Assembly: GCF_000741535.1 (NCBI RefSeq)
Contig: NZ_JGYQ01000016.1
Location: 248,001 to 312,000, forward strand
Direction of reading: 5' to 3'
Source of the DNA: Bifidobacterium boum
Lineage (GTDB): Bacteria > Actinomycetota > Actinomycetes > Actinomycetales > Bifidobacteriaceae
Length of the DNA stretch: 64,000 nucleotides
Positions 39,072-48,972 of the stretch are shown here, one piece after another. The position numbers were made by a program, and so were the translations under genes. The notes beneath the pieces were generated by a model. The model saw nothing but the letters and a program-made list of their open reading frames with translations, searched no databases and was not told where the DNA came from. How positions within the stretch are numbered: position 1 is the stretch's first letter; each line of letters begins with the position of its first letter.

Positions 39072-40361
39072 TCAGGAAGCCGTACTCTGTGATTGCGCGG
39101 CCAGCGGAATCGTCATGGTGAAGGTACTGCCCTGTCCCGGTACGCTCCACACGCTCACGTTCCCATGATGGGTCAGCGCGACATGCTTGACAATCGCCAA
39201 TCCCAAGCCGATACCATGCCGTGTGCGTTCAGTCTGATGCGACCCACGGTAGAACCGTTCAAAAATGCGGTTTTGCTCGGTTTTCGCAATACCACAGCCA
39301 CGATCGATGACGCTGACCGCGGCATCATTGCCATCATCGGAACGTTTCACTGAAATCGCGACAACCGCGCCTTGAGGGGAATATCCGACCGCATTCTCCA
39401 CCAGCTTGGACACCGCGGCCTTGAACTGGTCAGGCTCGCCGTGAATCGTCAACGATTCGTCACCTGACAATTCCAACGATACGCCGGCCGTACTCGCCAT
39501 CTCGCGATGGGAGTCGACCACGTCTCGCAACTGCTCCATCACATTCATCCGGTTATGTCCGGAGGCGACAATCGGCTCTTGCACTTTGATCAGCAACAGC
39601 AAATCGGAAACCATGTGTTCCATATGCCGGCACGCGGTACGGACCTCGACGGCATCACGCCGGACCTCATCGCGGTCAAGATCATCATGTTCCAAAGAAT
39701 CCGCCAACTGCTCCAACGCATGCGACGGTTCAATCAACTGTTCGGACACGTTCTGGATGAACGATTCGCGAACCTGGGCGAACCTGATGGCTTCACTGAC
39801 ATCATCAAGCATCACTACAATGAACCGGTCGTTGATGTTCCCGACCGTCACCTTCAGCCAATTCGGACGCGACACGCCGTGAATGACCCGGATGTTCTGC
39901 AACCCGGCATCCGCACTGCAAGTATCCGCTTGCGGGCTGACAATCCGCTGTTCCGCGGTTTGCGTAGTGACATCAAGCTGCTTGCGGACCCCCGTACGCC
40001 GCACCTCATGGACCGCGGCAAGAATCTCATCATTGCATATCGACTCGTCACGCACCACGCCAAGCGTGTACGCTGCGGAACTCGCCCTGATGACACTGTC
40101 ATGGGCGTCAACAACCGCCGAAGCCGTAGGAAGCATCGCCAGCAGTGCTTGAGTGGAATCGTCAAGATCATCTTCCGCATCGCCATCATCAGCGCGACGG
40201 CGGGAAAACCAGAAAAAGCCGCGCTCCCGGTCCTGCTCCAGAAGCCGCGCCACGCCGCCGTTGCACACGCATGCCACAACCGACGCCACGGCAACCACGA
40301 TACCCGCCACGACAAGTATCATCATCGGGACGGTATGCCAATCAGCAGAAGAAAAGCCCAT
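39072..40361 (-). CDS. SenX3-like sensor histidine kinase, lacking the phospho-acceptor His
   Basis: A 429-residue membrane kinase, in the place next to phoU where actinobacteria keep the phosphate sensor SenX3. One TM segment (about 10-35), a PAS-like region (about 65-190), then a dimerisation helix near residue 200-260 and an ATPase domain (about 310-425). The ATPase boxes are intact: LVENAVGYSP, VIDRGCGIAKTEQNRIFERF, HGIGLGLAIVKHV. The H-box, however, reads FIQNVSEQLIEPSHA, with Glu where NVSHELKTP has His; the DNA codon is GAA. No response-regulator gene is adjacent. ATG 40361 is chosen, with GACAAT six nt upstream (leaderless type). Confidence 0.85.
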   Translation of the reverse strand: MGFSSADWHTVPMMILVVAGIVVAVASVVACVCNGGVARLLEQDRERGFFWFSRRRADDGDAEDDLDDSTQALLAMLPTASAVVDAHDSVIRASSAAYTLGVVRDESICNDEILAAVHEVRRTGVRKQLDVTTQTAEQRIVSPQADTCSADAGLQNIRVIHGVSRPNWLKVTVGNINDRFIVVMLDDVSEAIRFAQVRESFIQNVSEQLIEPSHALEQLADSLEHDDLDRDEVRRDAVEVRTACRHMEHMVSDLLLLIKVQEPIVASGHNRMNVMEQLRDVVDSHREMASTAGVSLELSGDESLTIHGEPDQFKAAVSKLVENAVGYSPQGAVVAISVKRSDDGNDAAVSVIDRGCGIAKTEQNRIFERFYRGSHQTERTRHGIGLGLAIVKHVALTHHGNVSVWSVPGQGSTFTMTIPLAAQSQSTAS

Positions 40362-40603
40362 GCCGCCATTGTCCCACAGTTTGCCCATGCCAACGCCGGT
40401 TCGCCGCGCCCAAACATGAACCATGATGAACACCATGGTGAATTTTGCACAAACGCTGAGCAATCCGCCGTCACCATGGTGGCGTAGCGGGCGTGTCGCT
40501 AATAGACTAGGGACAGTAGTGACCGCACCGCATCCGCAATGCACAGGAAGCAGTGCGCCAGAACTTCTCCAGCAGGACGGAGCAATCCCAGAAAGGCAGA
40601 GCA

Positions 40604-41290
40604 ATGCGCGTTATTTTCAATGAGGAGATGAAAGCCGTCGCAGACGACCTTGATCGTATGGCACAAGACGTCCGCAAGGCGATTAACGGCGCCGGCGATG
40701 CACTGTTGAATGCGGATATCGACAAGGCACAGGCGGTAATCGACGGCGATATCGAAATCGATGCGCTGGAGTCAAGCGTAATCGACCAGTGCGTCCACCT
40801 GCTCGCCAAGCAGAACCCCGTGGCAACCGACTTGCGCGTAGTGGTCTCCACACTGCGTCTGGCGGCAACCTTCGAACGTATGGGCGATCTGGCCCGCCAT
40901 ATCGCGGAAACCGCACGACGGGAATACCCGCAGCACGCCCTGCCTGAGGAGACCCGCGAAATATTCGCCCAGATGGTCGCATTCCTGCGCGTAACCGCTG
41001 ACCGTCTGGTGGAAATGCTCGCCGACCGTGATACGAAAATCGCGGAAACCGTCATCATTGACGACGACAAGCTCGACCAGCTGCACCACAAGACCTTCGA
41101 CATCGCGCTCGGCGACACGTGGACCGGCACCCGGCAGCAGCTCATTGACGTGGTACTCATCGGACGTTTCCTCGAACGTCTCGGCGACCATGCGGTTTCC
41201 GCCGCACGCCGCGTCGTATACATCGTCTCTGGTTTCGACCCGAGCAAGGATCCCGGCCGCGACGAAGACACGCCGGTAGCTGACTTGTGA
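40604..41290 (+). CDS. phoU: Phosphate transport system regulatory protein PhoU
   Basis: A 228-residue all-helical protein made of two related three-helix bundles. It links the Pst phosphate transporter to the phosphate-sensing kinase. Typical features are MRVIFNEEMKAVADDLDRMAQ, the metal-binding ESSVIDQCVHLLAKQNPVATDLR and its second-half counterpart DQLHHKTFDIALGDT, then FLERLGDHAVSAARRVVYIVSG. AAAGG lies eight nt before ATG 40604. It is divergent from the SenX3-like kinase gene; no pst genes are seen nearby. A 20-bp hairpin follows. Confidence 0.94.
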   Translation: MRVIFNEEMKAVADDLDRMAQDVRKAINGAGDALLNADIDKAQAVIDGDIEIDALESSVIDQCVHLLAKQNPVATDLRVVVSTLRLAATFERMGDLARHIAETARREYPQHALPEETREIFAQMVAFLRVTADRLVEMLADRDTKIAETVIIDDDKLDQLHHKTFDIALGDTWTGTRQQLIDVVLIGRFLERLGDHAVSAARRVVYIVSGFDPSKDPGRDEDTPVADL

Positions 41291-41336
41291 CAGCAGACGG
41301 ACGGGTGTTTGCCGGTTCTCCCATAAACACCCGCAT

Positions 41337-41384
41337 ACGTAAGCGCCCTCCCCGCCACTTGATCGGCGGGGAGGGCGCTTACGT
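41337..41384. terminator. Bidirectional terminator between phoU and gpmA
   Basis: 20-bp perfect inverted repeat (41337-41356 with 41365-41384) with an 8-nt loop between convergent genes. Confidence 0.9.
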
Positions 41385-41415
41385 TATCACGTCTCAGGTG
41401 GTACAGCCTTGCAGC

Positions 41416-42153
41416 TCACTTGCCTTGGTTGGCGACAGCGGCGGCACCGGCGGCGGCGGCCTCAGGATCGAGATACTCGCCACGCGGCTTAATCGGCTTG
41501 AAGTTCTCGTCCAGCTCGTACAGCAGCGGGATGGCGGTCGGGATGTTGACCTTGGCGATCTCTTCCTCCGACAGGCCGTCAAGCATCTTCACGATAGCAC
41601 GCAGCGAGTTGCCATGAGCGGCGATGAGCACGGTCTTGCCAGCCTTGAGCTCAGGCTCAATAGCGGACTTGAAGTACGGCTCGACACGCTTGACGACATC
41701 AGCCAGGCACTCGGCTTCCGGCACCGGATCGCCGGTGTAGCGCGGATCATGATTCTGCGCATACTGGTCATCCGGGTCGATGTCTGGCGGCGGCGTGGCG
41801 TAGGAGCGGCGCCACAGCATGAACTTCTCGTCGCCGTACTCCTCGCGGATGGCCTTCTTGTTCTTGCCCTGCAACGCACCATAGTGACGCTCGTTCAAGC
41901 GCCAGCTACGCTGGACAGGAATCCACAGGCGGTCAGCCTCATCAAGCGCGTAATTCGCGGTGTTGATGGCGCGACGCAGCAGGGAGGTGAACACGATGTC
42001 CGGAAGGACGTTCTTCTCCTTGAGCAGCTGGCCACCACGCTTGGCTTCCTCAACGCCCTGCTCGGTCAGCGGGACGTCCACCCAGCCGGTGAACTGATTC
42101 GTTTTATTCCATGCGCTCTGTCCATGACGGAGCAGTACCAGTTTGTAGGTCAT
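41416..42153 (-). CDS. gpmA: 2,3-bisphosphoglycerate-dependent phosphoglycerate mutase
   Basis: A 245-residue glycolytic enzyme that moves phosphate between 3- and 2-phosphoglycerate. The phospho-histidine is in [20 protein letters not shown] (about residue 10), [20 protein letters not shown] carries the glutamate and tyrosine of the site, and the second His is in [14 protein letters not shown] (about 183). Length is normal. TAAACT ends seven nt before the ATG and there is no ribosome site, so it is probably leaderless. It follows menA by 100 nt. Confidence 0.96.
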   Translation of the reverse strand: MTYKLVLLRHGQSAWNKTNQFTGWVDVPLTEQGVEEAKRGGQLLKEKNVLPDIVFTSLLRRAINTANYALDEADRLWIPVQRSWRLNERHYGALQGKNKKAIREEYGDEKFMLWRRSYATPPPDIDPDDQYAQNHDPRYTGDPVPEAECLADVVKRVEPYFKSAIEPELKAGKTVLIAAHGNSLRAIVKMLDGLSEEEIAKVNIPTAIPLLYELDENFKPIKPRGEYLDPEAAAAGAAAVANQGK

Positions 42154-42253
42154 ACTGTGTAGTTTAGCGCCCCGGCCTCCCAAAATCGAGCCATCAGCCG
42201 ACATCGCGGACAACGCATCATCCAGAACGCTGCGGCGTACGCTCCACCATGGT

Positions 42254-43198
42254 TCATGCAAGCACAGCCATCGCCGCAAAGACCGCGGACACTGACAGCG
42301 AACCGAGCGTACACAACGGCAGGGCACGACGATAATCGGCACGCGTCAACGCGTCACACGCCGCAACCTGAACCGCGCCCATCAACACGCAGACCGCGAT
42401 GACTCCCGTACTCGCAGCACGCCACGCGACAACCATGCCAATCGTCAACACCGACGCACACACCAGCAACACATCCGCCAGCACAGTCCCCCATGTGCGT
42501 CCCAGCGCAGTCATCCACGTATGCTTGCCATACTTCGCATCAGATTCAATATCACGCAGATTATTGACACACAACACCACGACCGCGACCAAGCCGTTCG
42601 CGCTTCCCGCGCACAGAGCCCCAATCGTGGCACAGCCCGACAACGCGATTGTCGTACCGCATGTGGCTACCAGCCCGAAAAACACGAAAACGAACACTTC
42701 GCCCAAATAATGGTAGCCGTACGGGTGCTGTCCACCCACGTAGAACCAGCCAGCCAAGAGCGAAGCCACACCTACGGCAAGAAACCACCAGTAACCGGTC
42801 AACGCGCACACGGCAAGGCCGGACAAACTGGCGAGCGCCGCGTTGACGCCGGCGGCTTGCAACACCGCATGTGGGGCGACACCTGAAGCGACCAGACGCG
42901 CGGGAGCATGCGTGGGCGTATTCGCAGCGGTCTGCCCGTTGTTCATCGTATCCGCGGCGTCCCGGTGTTCGTCGGTTCCACGGATGCCATCGGAGTAATC
43001 ATTCGCGAAATTCGCTGCGATTTGCAAGAACAATGCCACACCCATGCACAGCAGCGTCAATACAAGGAACCGTAGGGTGTATGGGGTGCCGGACACGCCA
43101 GCAACGGCGGCACCGGTGATGACCGGAGCCACAGCCAGCGGCAAGGTTTTCGGCCGAGCGCCATGAATCCAATCCGCGTATGTCATTGTTCTTCCCAT
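42254..43198 (-). CDS. menA: UbiA-family prenyltransferase, MenA-like
   Basis: A 314-residue membrane protein with eight or nine helices. MenA attaches a polyprenyl chain to 1,4-dihydroxy-2-naphthoate for menaquinone. The first Asp motif is [14 protein letters not shown] (about 70-84) and the second [16 protein letters not shown] (about 213-228), as in MenA. ATG 43198 has GGAGG five nt upstream. No other menaquinone genes are in the window, and bifidobacteria are not thought to respire, so the true substrate may differ. Three evenly spaced inverted repeats lie upstream. Confidence 0.85.
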   Translation of the reverse strand: MGRTMTYADWIHGARPKTLPLAVAPVITGAAVAGVSGTPYTLRFLVLTLLCMGVALFLQIAANFANDYSDGIRGTDEHRDAADTMNNGQTAANTPTHAPARLVASGVAPHAVLQAAGVNAALASLSGLAVCALTGYWWFLAVGVASLLAGWFYVGGQHPYGYHYLGEVFVFVFFGLVATCGTTIALSGCATIGALCAGSANGLVAVVVLCVNNLRDIESDAKYGKHTWMTALGRTWGTVLADVLLVCASVLTIGMVVAWRAASTGVIAVCVLMGAVQVAACDALTRADYRRALPLCTLGSLSVSAVFAAMAVLA

Positions 43199-43310
43199 AT
43201 CTTCCTCCTTACTCCCCCACTGTGACGAAATCAAGGGTTTCACGAGCCTCCAATGCTTTCGCGGGTGTGCCAGACCGCAGGGAGCCTGTTGATCAAGATC
43301 GGACCTGCGT

Positions 43311-43332
43311 TATGTGAGGATTGGCTCACATA
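43311..43332. promoter_or_regulatory. Inverted repeat 1 upstream of menA
   Basis: TATGTGAG (43311-43318), loop GATTGG, CTCACATA (43325-43332). First of three with centres 73 bp apart. Confidence 0.6.
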
Positions 43333-43385
43333 CCGGGGGCGGATGGAAGACCTGCGGATGATGATTGGCCAGCTATACGGATGCT

Positions 43386-43403
43386 TGTGAGGATTGGCTC
43401 ACA
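43386..43403. promoter_or_regulatory. Inverted repeat 2 upstream of menA
   Basis: TGTGAG (43386-43391), loop GATTGG, CTCACA (43398-43403); 73 bp after repeat 1, with a weaker outer stem. Confidence 0.6.
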
Positions 43404-43450
43404 CAATGACCCGTCCGGCACCCCAAACCCGGCCGTATGATACCCGCGGA

Positions 43451-43484
43451 CGCCGTTGTGTGAGGATTTGTTCACACAACGGCG
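43451..43484. promoter_or_regulatory. Inverted repeat 3 upstream of menA
   Basis: CGCCGTTGTGTGA (43451-43463) pairs with TCACACAACGGCG (43472-43484), plus a G-T pair; loop GATTTG. The TGTGAG start is 73 bp after that of repeat 2. Confidence 0.6.
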
Positions 43485-43670
43485 CGACAGACGATCTGCG
43501 TCGGTTGCATGGCAGCTTGGCGCCATGCCGCATGCATGCCCCAAGAATCCAATCAAGGAACAAGATAGATACTGATACGTATGATATTGACGATTTCATC
43601 GCGATGCTTCAACGGTGAACGCATCCGAAGCAGCATTCCCCCGAGAGCGTGCGAAGGGGAACAATAACCA

Positions 43671-43710
43671 GCATTGGTGCCGGCAGGAAACCCGAAACCG
43701 GCACCAATGC
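43671..43710 (-). terminator. Terminator of lysS
   Basis: GCATTGGTGCCGG (43671-43683) and CCGGCACCAATGC (43698-43710) form a 13-bp perfect stem just downstream of the lysS stop. Confidence 0.8.
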
Positions 43711-43736
43711 TTGCAAAACCCGGAAGCCCGGGCGGC

Positions 43737-45434
43737 CTACTGAAGGTTCAGCGGCTTGGTCAGCGGGAAGGTGATCGTCTCACGGATGGTCGCGCCGGTC
43801 AGCGCGATGAGCAGACGGTCGATACCCATGCCCGTGCCACCGGCCGGCGGCATACCCACGCCGAGTGCCTCGAGGAAGTCCTCATCAATATCCATAGCTT
43901 CGACATCGCCGGCGAGCGCGTCCTTGGCCTGGGCGACGAAGCGTTCACGCTGGACCACGGGGTCGTTAAGCTCGGAATAGCCGGTCGCCAGTTCGAAGCC
44001 GCGCACGTACAGATCCCACTTCTCCACCACGCCGGGCTTTGAACGGTGGGATTTGACCAGCGGGCTGGTTTCCACCGGGAAGTCGCGCACGAAGGTCGGC
44101 TCGTAGAGCTTGTCCTCGTAGAAGTGCTCCCACAGGTGCTCGACCAGTTTGCCGTGGTTTTCCACGTCGTCGCGTTCCACACCCAGCTTGTCGGCGATCT
44201 TCCCCAGATGCTCGACCGACGTGCCGGGGTTGTCCGGACCGCCGTTCGGGATGATTTCCTCGCCGAGCGCTTCGGAGAGCGAATCGTACATGCTGATGGT
44301 CTTCCATTCGCCACCGAAATCGTATTCCTCGCCGTTGAGCAGCGTGACCTTCGTGCTGCCGAAGGCGTCAAGCGCGGACTTGACGATGAGCTCCTTGACC
44401 AGCGCGGCAATCGTGTCATAATTGCCGTACGCCTGATAGGCCTCGAGCATGGTGAACTCGGGGGCATGCGTGGCGTCGACGCCTTCGTTGCGGAAATCGC
44501 GGTTGATTTCGAACACGCGGTCGATGCCACCCACGAGGCACCGCTTGAGGAACAGTTCCGGGGCGATGCGCAGATACAGGTCAATGTCGAAGGCGTTCAT
44601 ATGCGTGGTGAACGGTCGCGCCGCGGCGCCACCATGCACGGTTTGCAGCATCGGCGTTTCGACCTCGAGGAAGTCATGGCCTTCGAAGGTGTGGCGCAGC
44701 GAAGAAACCACGGCGGAACGCTTGCGCACCATATCGCGGATGCGCTCGTCGGCGATCATGCCGATATACGGCTTGCGGGTACGCGTGTCGTCGCTCAGCT
44801 CCTTATGCAGGGCGGGCAACGGCTGCAGGGCCTTCGCCGCGATACGCCATTCGCTGGCGAAGACGGACAGCTCACCCGTCTTCGACGCGATGACACGACC
44901 CTTGAGGAACAGGTGGTCGCCTAGATCGACCATCTGTTTGAACTGCTTCAAGGAATCCGCACCGATCTCCTTCTTGGAGATCATGCCCTGGATGGCGGTG
45001 CCGTCGCCCTGAGCGAGCTTGACGAAGCACAGGCCGCCGCCGTTGCGCAGGAAGAGCACACGCCCGGCGACACCGACCACGTCTTGCGTCTCGTCACCGG
45101 CGTTGAGCTTGCCGTCATACTTGGCGCGCACCTGGCCGATGGTGGCGGTCACATCAACATGGACCGGGTACGGCTGGACGCCCTCTTTGAGCATGAGCGC
45201 GCGCTTGGCGACACGCATCTGCACCTGCTCGGGGTGTGCAAGCGGGCCGAATTCCTTGTTGCTCGGATCGATCGCCTCGTCAAGGCTCTTGCCTTCATCA
45301 ATATTGGAGCGGATCTTCTTGTCCTGCTCCAGCAGAAGCTCGGCATGTTCGACGGTCGTCATGACCGGCGCGTCTTCAGGTTGCTGGGTATGCTGTTCCG
45401 CAGTATCTTCAGCGGATTGTTCAGGATTCGTCAT
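43737..45434 (-). CDS. lysS: Lysyl-tRNA synthetase, class II
   Basis: A 565-residue class IIb synthetase that charges tRNA-Lys. An extra acidic N-terminal part of about 70 residues comes before the OB-fold anticodon-binding domain (about 85-190). Motif 2 is FRNEGVDATHAPEFTMLEAY (about 320) and motif 3 GTGMGIDRLLIALTG (about 540). ATG 45434 has TACACT seven nt upstream and only a poor GGGG, so leaderless. A 13-bp terminator follows. Confidence 0.96.
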   Translation of the reverse strand: MTNPEQSAEDTAEQHTQQPEDAPVMTTVEHAELLLEQDKKIRSNIDEGKSLDEAIDPSNKEFGPLAHPEQVQMRVAKRALMLKEGVQPYPVHVDVTATIGQVRAKYDGKLNAGDETQDVVGVAGRVLFLRNGGGLCFVKLAQGDGTAIQGMISKKEIGADSLKQFKQMVDLGDHLFLKGRVIASKTGELSVFASEWRIAAKALQPLPALHKELSDDTRTRKPYIGMIADERIRDMVRKRSAVVSSLRHTFEGHDFLEVETPMLQTVHGGAAARPFTTHMNAFDIDLYLRIAPELFLKRCLVGGIDRVFEINRDFRNEGVDATHAPEFTMLEAYQAYGNYDTIAALVKELIVKSALDAFGSTKVTLLNGEEYDFGGEWKTISMYDSLSEALGEEIIPNGGPDNPGTSVEHLGKIADKLGVERDDVENHGKLVEHLWEHFYEDKLYEPTFVRDFPVETSPLVKSHRSKPGVVEKWDLYVRGFELATGYSELNDPVVQRERFVAQAKDALAGDVEAMDIDEDFLEALGVGMPPAGGTGMGIDRLLIALTGATIRETITFPLTKPLNLQ

Positions 45435-45504
45435 GCACCCCAGTGTATCGAAGTGCCAATACACGCGGCAGCATCCAAATCCGTCACAACACCATGCATG
45501 CGAC

Positions 45505-45510
45505 TACAAT
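45505..45510 (+). promoter_or_regulatory. -10 element of the SMI1/KNR4 gene
   Basis: TACAAT lies 80 nt before the SMI1/KNR4 start; no clear -35 is seen. Confidence 0.35.
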
Positions 45511-45589
45511 AACCTGTAAGTCGTGTACATCGACGCCGACGTGCACGAAGATACAACATCAGGCGGGGACAACCACGGAGCGCGATGAC

Positions 45590-46375
45590 ATGGCATACCA
45601 AGAAGTACAGAATCTGTTGAACGAGTACGAATTGCTTCTCCAGCACATCGGTATCGACACAGCCGCACGGCTCGCCCCTCCTATCAGCGACCGGGAAATC
45701 GCTGATCTGGAGGAGCAGTACCAGATTCGTCTGACCCAAGATGCGAAAGCTTTCTGGCAATGGCACAACGGAGGCGAACCACGCTCTGCGATGCCGGGCT
45801 TTTTCCAATCTTTGAGCGAGACGCTCGCAACTCACAAGGAAGATCGCGAAATCGTGTGCGAAAGCTTCGATCATGAACCCGATCCGCAGGAATGGGACGA
45901 ATGCTGCGAATGCCAGTCACACAATCCGACCGGCGACCTGACATACAATCATGGCGCGCGCGGCGTCGTAGCCCCATTCGATATTTCGTTGTACACAGCC
46001 GAGGGCTTCCGCTACTGTGCGATTTTCGATTGCGGTGATCCCGACGCCATAGACACCATGACCTATGGAGTCAGAATCACCGATTGCAACCAGTCTTGGG
46101 TCAGTCCCGAATATCCGAAAACTTTCGCCGACCGCATCCGCAACTGGATGACGGCGATACGGACCGGTGTATGGTATCCATGTCATCTCAACGGCCAGGG
46201 GGACACTGTCTTCCTTGTCACATGCGAGTACCAGCCCGGAGGAAGCACAACAGATACCTATGACTACGAATCCGTCGAGTTCATGCCGTCCAATTGGCAG
46301 CCGGACATGGCTGAGTTTCGTCCGTTCCCCGGAAACAATCCCATCTCGGACGAACATCCTGCCGTCGATGAATGA
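45590..46375 (+). CDS. SMI1/KNR4-family protein
   Basis: A 261-residue cytosolic protein of the SMI1/KNR4 (SUKH) superfamily. The signature helix-strand pattern is in [34 protein letters not shown] (about 30-63). A second part (about 85-190) holds a CxxC-like CCECQ and acidic residues. In bacteria such proteins are often immunity proteins against contact toxins, but no toxin gene is next to it; others have no known role. GGAG lies nine nt before the ATG. It sits between lysS and tRNA-Pro. Confidence 0.7.
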   Translation: MAYQEVQNLLNEYELLLQHIGIDTAARLAPPISDREIADLEEQYQIRLTQDAKAFWQWHNGGEPRSAMPGFFQSLSETLATHKEDREIVCESFDHEPDPQEWDECCECQSHNPTGDLTYNHGARGVVAPFDISLYTAEGFRYCAIFDCGDPDAIDTMTYGVRITDCNQSWVSPEYPKTFADRIRNWMTAIRTGVWYPCHLNGQGDTVFLVTCEYQPGGSTTDTYDYESVEFMPSNWQPDMAEFRPFPGNNPISDEHPAVDE

Positions 46376-46446
46376 CACAGAACAATGACGACACACCGAT
46401 TTGGCATTGTTCTGCAATTGCTGTATGATAGCGGACGTTGCCAAAA

Positions 46447-46520
<74 letters not shown>

Positions 46521-46528
46521 CTTGCAAT

Positions 46529-46560
46529 ACCGGATTACTCACTGAGTAATCCGGTTTTCT
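46529..46560 (+). terminator. Terminator of tRNA-Pro
   Basis: ACCGGATTACTCA (46529-46541) and TGAGTAATCCGGT (46543-46555) form a near-perfect stem, followed by TTTCTTTTT. Confidence 0.85.
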
Positions 46561-46600
46561 TTTTCCAACGCGAAACCAATTCACCGGACAGGATCGTCTT

Positions 46601-46840
46601 GGGAGAACTCGACGGATTGGACAGCTGATGTCTGTTCTCCCGCATGGGATGCGGGAGGTTATGGGCATCCGGCGTCCTCATGGATAATCTCCCAACGAGA
46701 ACGTTGAAAATCCACGGTTCTTAAATATCACTCCTGAAGCCGGATCCGGGAGGTTACCGCCGAATCCCCTGGTTCCGCGATAAACTCCCGCGAAAACCCG
46801 GGGATTTGTCTGTCGATGGTCGGTTTGTGCGATTTCTCCC
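46601..46840. repeat. Dispersed ~240-nt intergenic element, copy 2
   Basis: The reverse complement of this stretch matches 24559-24797 end to end with nearly the same length. GGGAGAAC (46601-46608) and GTTCTCCC (46634-46641) again lie 25 nt apart. Both copies sit 3' of a tRNA gene and point the same way relative to it. Confidence 0.75.
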
Positions 46841-47217
46841 ATGTCAGCGGCGGCAGTCCGCCCGAACACCGACCTGCGCAGCACCGAATCCCCATCCTGA
46901 TTGATTGCTCCGTGCCCAGGCTTTCCCCCCGATTCCTTGATAACGACGACGCCTCCATCGAGTTCCGGGAATCACCGGACGAGCCAGTACAACACCTCCA
47001 GCAAGATGGATGGCCGGTAAACATATAAAGAATCATGTCCGTTGCCGGCCTCCGCCACGATATCCATCAGCCCGCCGGATGCCTTCAGGCGCTACGATAA
47101 TGGTAACGGATGCAAACGTTGCCAGCGACATCGCAGCAGACCGGCACGGATGTTCCACTGCTTTCGGTTGCAAAGCTGTGCAGCACAAACCGCTTGCGAC
47201 GAAGGAGCACATACGCC
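46841..47217. other. Spacer before the DUF2207-like gene
   Basis: About 380 nt without a convincing gene. AAGGAG at about 47202-47207 belongs to the next gene. Confidence 0.35.
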
Positions 47218-48972
47218 ATGGAATACGACGACCGGAACAGCCCACGAATATCCACGCCCACGCCGCCGTACCCCCTTCCACCGCGCAACGGCCGCGCCGC
47301 AGCCCGCTACTGGGAGAACATGCCGGATGACAACTACACTAGCCCCAACTACCACAAGCGGTTTGACTGGTTGTGTTTCGGGCGGATCCTGCTGGCCATC
47401 GTGCTCGCTCTGGCCGGCGCGTATATTCTGTACCTCGCGTACTACTTCGGCATGCTCATGCTGTTCCGCGGGCGGAGCTTCCAGAAAATCTACTCATCCG
47501 ACACACCCGAAGTCAATGTCAATGCCATTGATTACCTGTTCTTTTTCATCGGCATCATCAATATCCTTATCGCCGTCCCAGTATGCCGGGCGGTCGGCAT
47601 GCGCGGACGGCATCCGTCGAAAGTGCTGTATTGGCGCGACCGGCCGGAAATCGAACCCATGGTCGCCGCGTGGGCGTTCGGCAAACGAACCTTCATCGGT
47701 TCGGGTATCGCCTCACTGATTGACAAGGGCGGCATCGGCGTTGACCAGCATGGCCATGTGTTTCTGCAGAACACTCCCACGCAGCCGTTGACAAGGGCGG
47801 AACACCAACTTCTGGACTTTCTCGTCGTCGCATTTCATGATTTTTACCGCGAGCATCCCGATGCTGCGGGAATGCCTGGCGTTCCTGGAACACACATCAA
47901 TCCGAGTGTTGCCGAATTGACCGACCATCTTTCCGCCGACGGCTACCGGGCGCTGTCCCGTGTCGAATCAGAGATCAGCAGACAATCCGGAGGCATCATG
48001 CGGTCGTTGGGAGCGCCAAGAGCGTTCATGCTGATCGGCTGCGCGTTCATTTCCGGTGCATTCAGCATATTCACCACAGGCGGGATGTTCCTCAATCCGC
48101 TTGATTGTGCTTCGCTGACGCAGATCCTCATCCGCTATGAAGGTTTCACTTGGCTGAATATTCTGGTGCCGATCGCGAATCTCATGACACTCGTGTATGT
48201 GGCCGTCATTGTGGCTGTCCTTGTCATCAACACGCGAAATTTGCAGGATATCCGAAATACCGGTTCTGATGGAAAACGCCGGCTTGACCTGCTCCGTATC
48301 TTCCTGGTGGTGTATTGCATCATCGCCCTGCCGCTGTCCCCCATCCGTCCGGTGGGTATGGTGCTGACTTGATATCTGCTCATCGAGGCGGACATCCCCA
48401 CCAAGCGCATCGATCTGCCGATGATGCGTTTGTACCATCATGTGCTCGGGCTGGGCAAGTATCTCAAGGATTACAGCGACCTGAGCGAACGCGGCACCAC
48501 GCGGGACGCGCAACTGTACGGCTGGAACCTCGCGTACGCGGTCGCACTCGGCCTGGCGAAGGGCGAGCTGGCGTCAGTCGATCGCATGCTGTGGAAACGC
48601 GCCGACACCACCGCACACACAGCCGGCCGGCACGCGGCGCCGGACAGCAAGGGACGGGGCTTCATCGGCACGACCGTACAGTCGGCCGGAATCCCACTCA
48701 ACCCCGGTATTGTGGACACGGATGCGCTGAACAGCAGTCTGAACGCCATACCTGATAAGCTGGTGACCATCATGCGCAGCCATGGCATTGAGGTAGAACG
48801 GTATGACACCGAGCGAGAAGCGATATCCGCTCTGGTCGCATCGGGAGCGGCAGACCCCAAGCCCGATGACAACACGCTGCAGAAATCAGTGAGAACATAC
48901 CTGCGATGGCTCAATCAGGAATTGGAGAAGCAGGACCATGACGAACCGCAACAATCCGACCCCAGGACGTGA
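47218..48972 (+). pseudogene. DUF2207-like membrane protein interrupted by an in-frame TGA
   Basis: Codons 47218-48369 give 384 residues ending RPVGMVLT; then TGA (48370-48372), and the same frame goes on as YLLIEADIPTKRIDLPMMRLY to 48972. The part after the stop, with LGLGKYLKDYSDLSERG and LYGWNLAYAVALGLAKGE, is the usual end of DUF2207/YciQ-like membrane proteins, so the two parts once made one protein of about 584 residues. TM segments lie near 55-85, 105-130, 270-330 and 360-380. The first part lacks the external DUF2207 domain. A TGG to TGA change would explain it. It may be a pseudogene, two products (the second from 48421), readthrough, or a sequence error. Confidence 0.6.

Noticed and set aside
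43311..43484. A CRISPR array from the three regular repeats
   Set aside because: There are only three short palindromic motifs, there is no conserved repeat of 24-36 nt, and no cas genes are near.
43394..43618. A 74-codon frame across the menA upstream repeats
   Set aside because: It runs through the third inverted repeat and has no ribosome site or family features.
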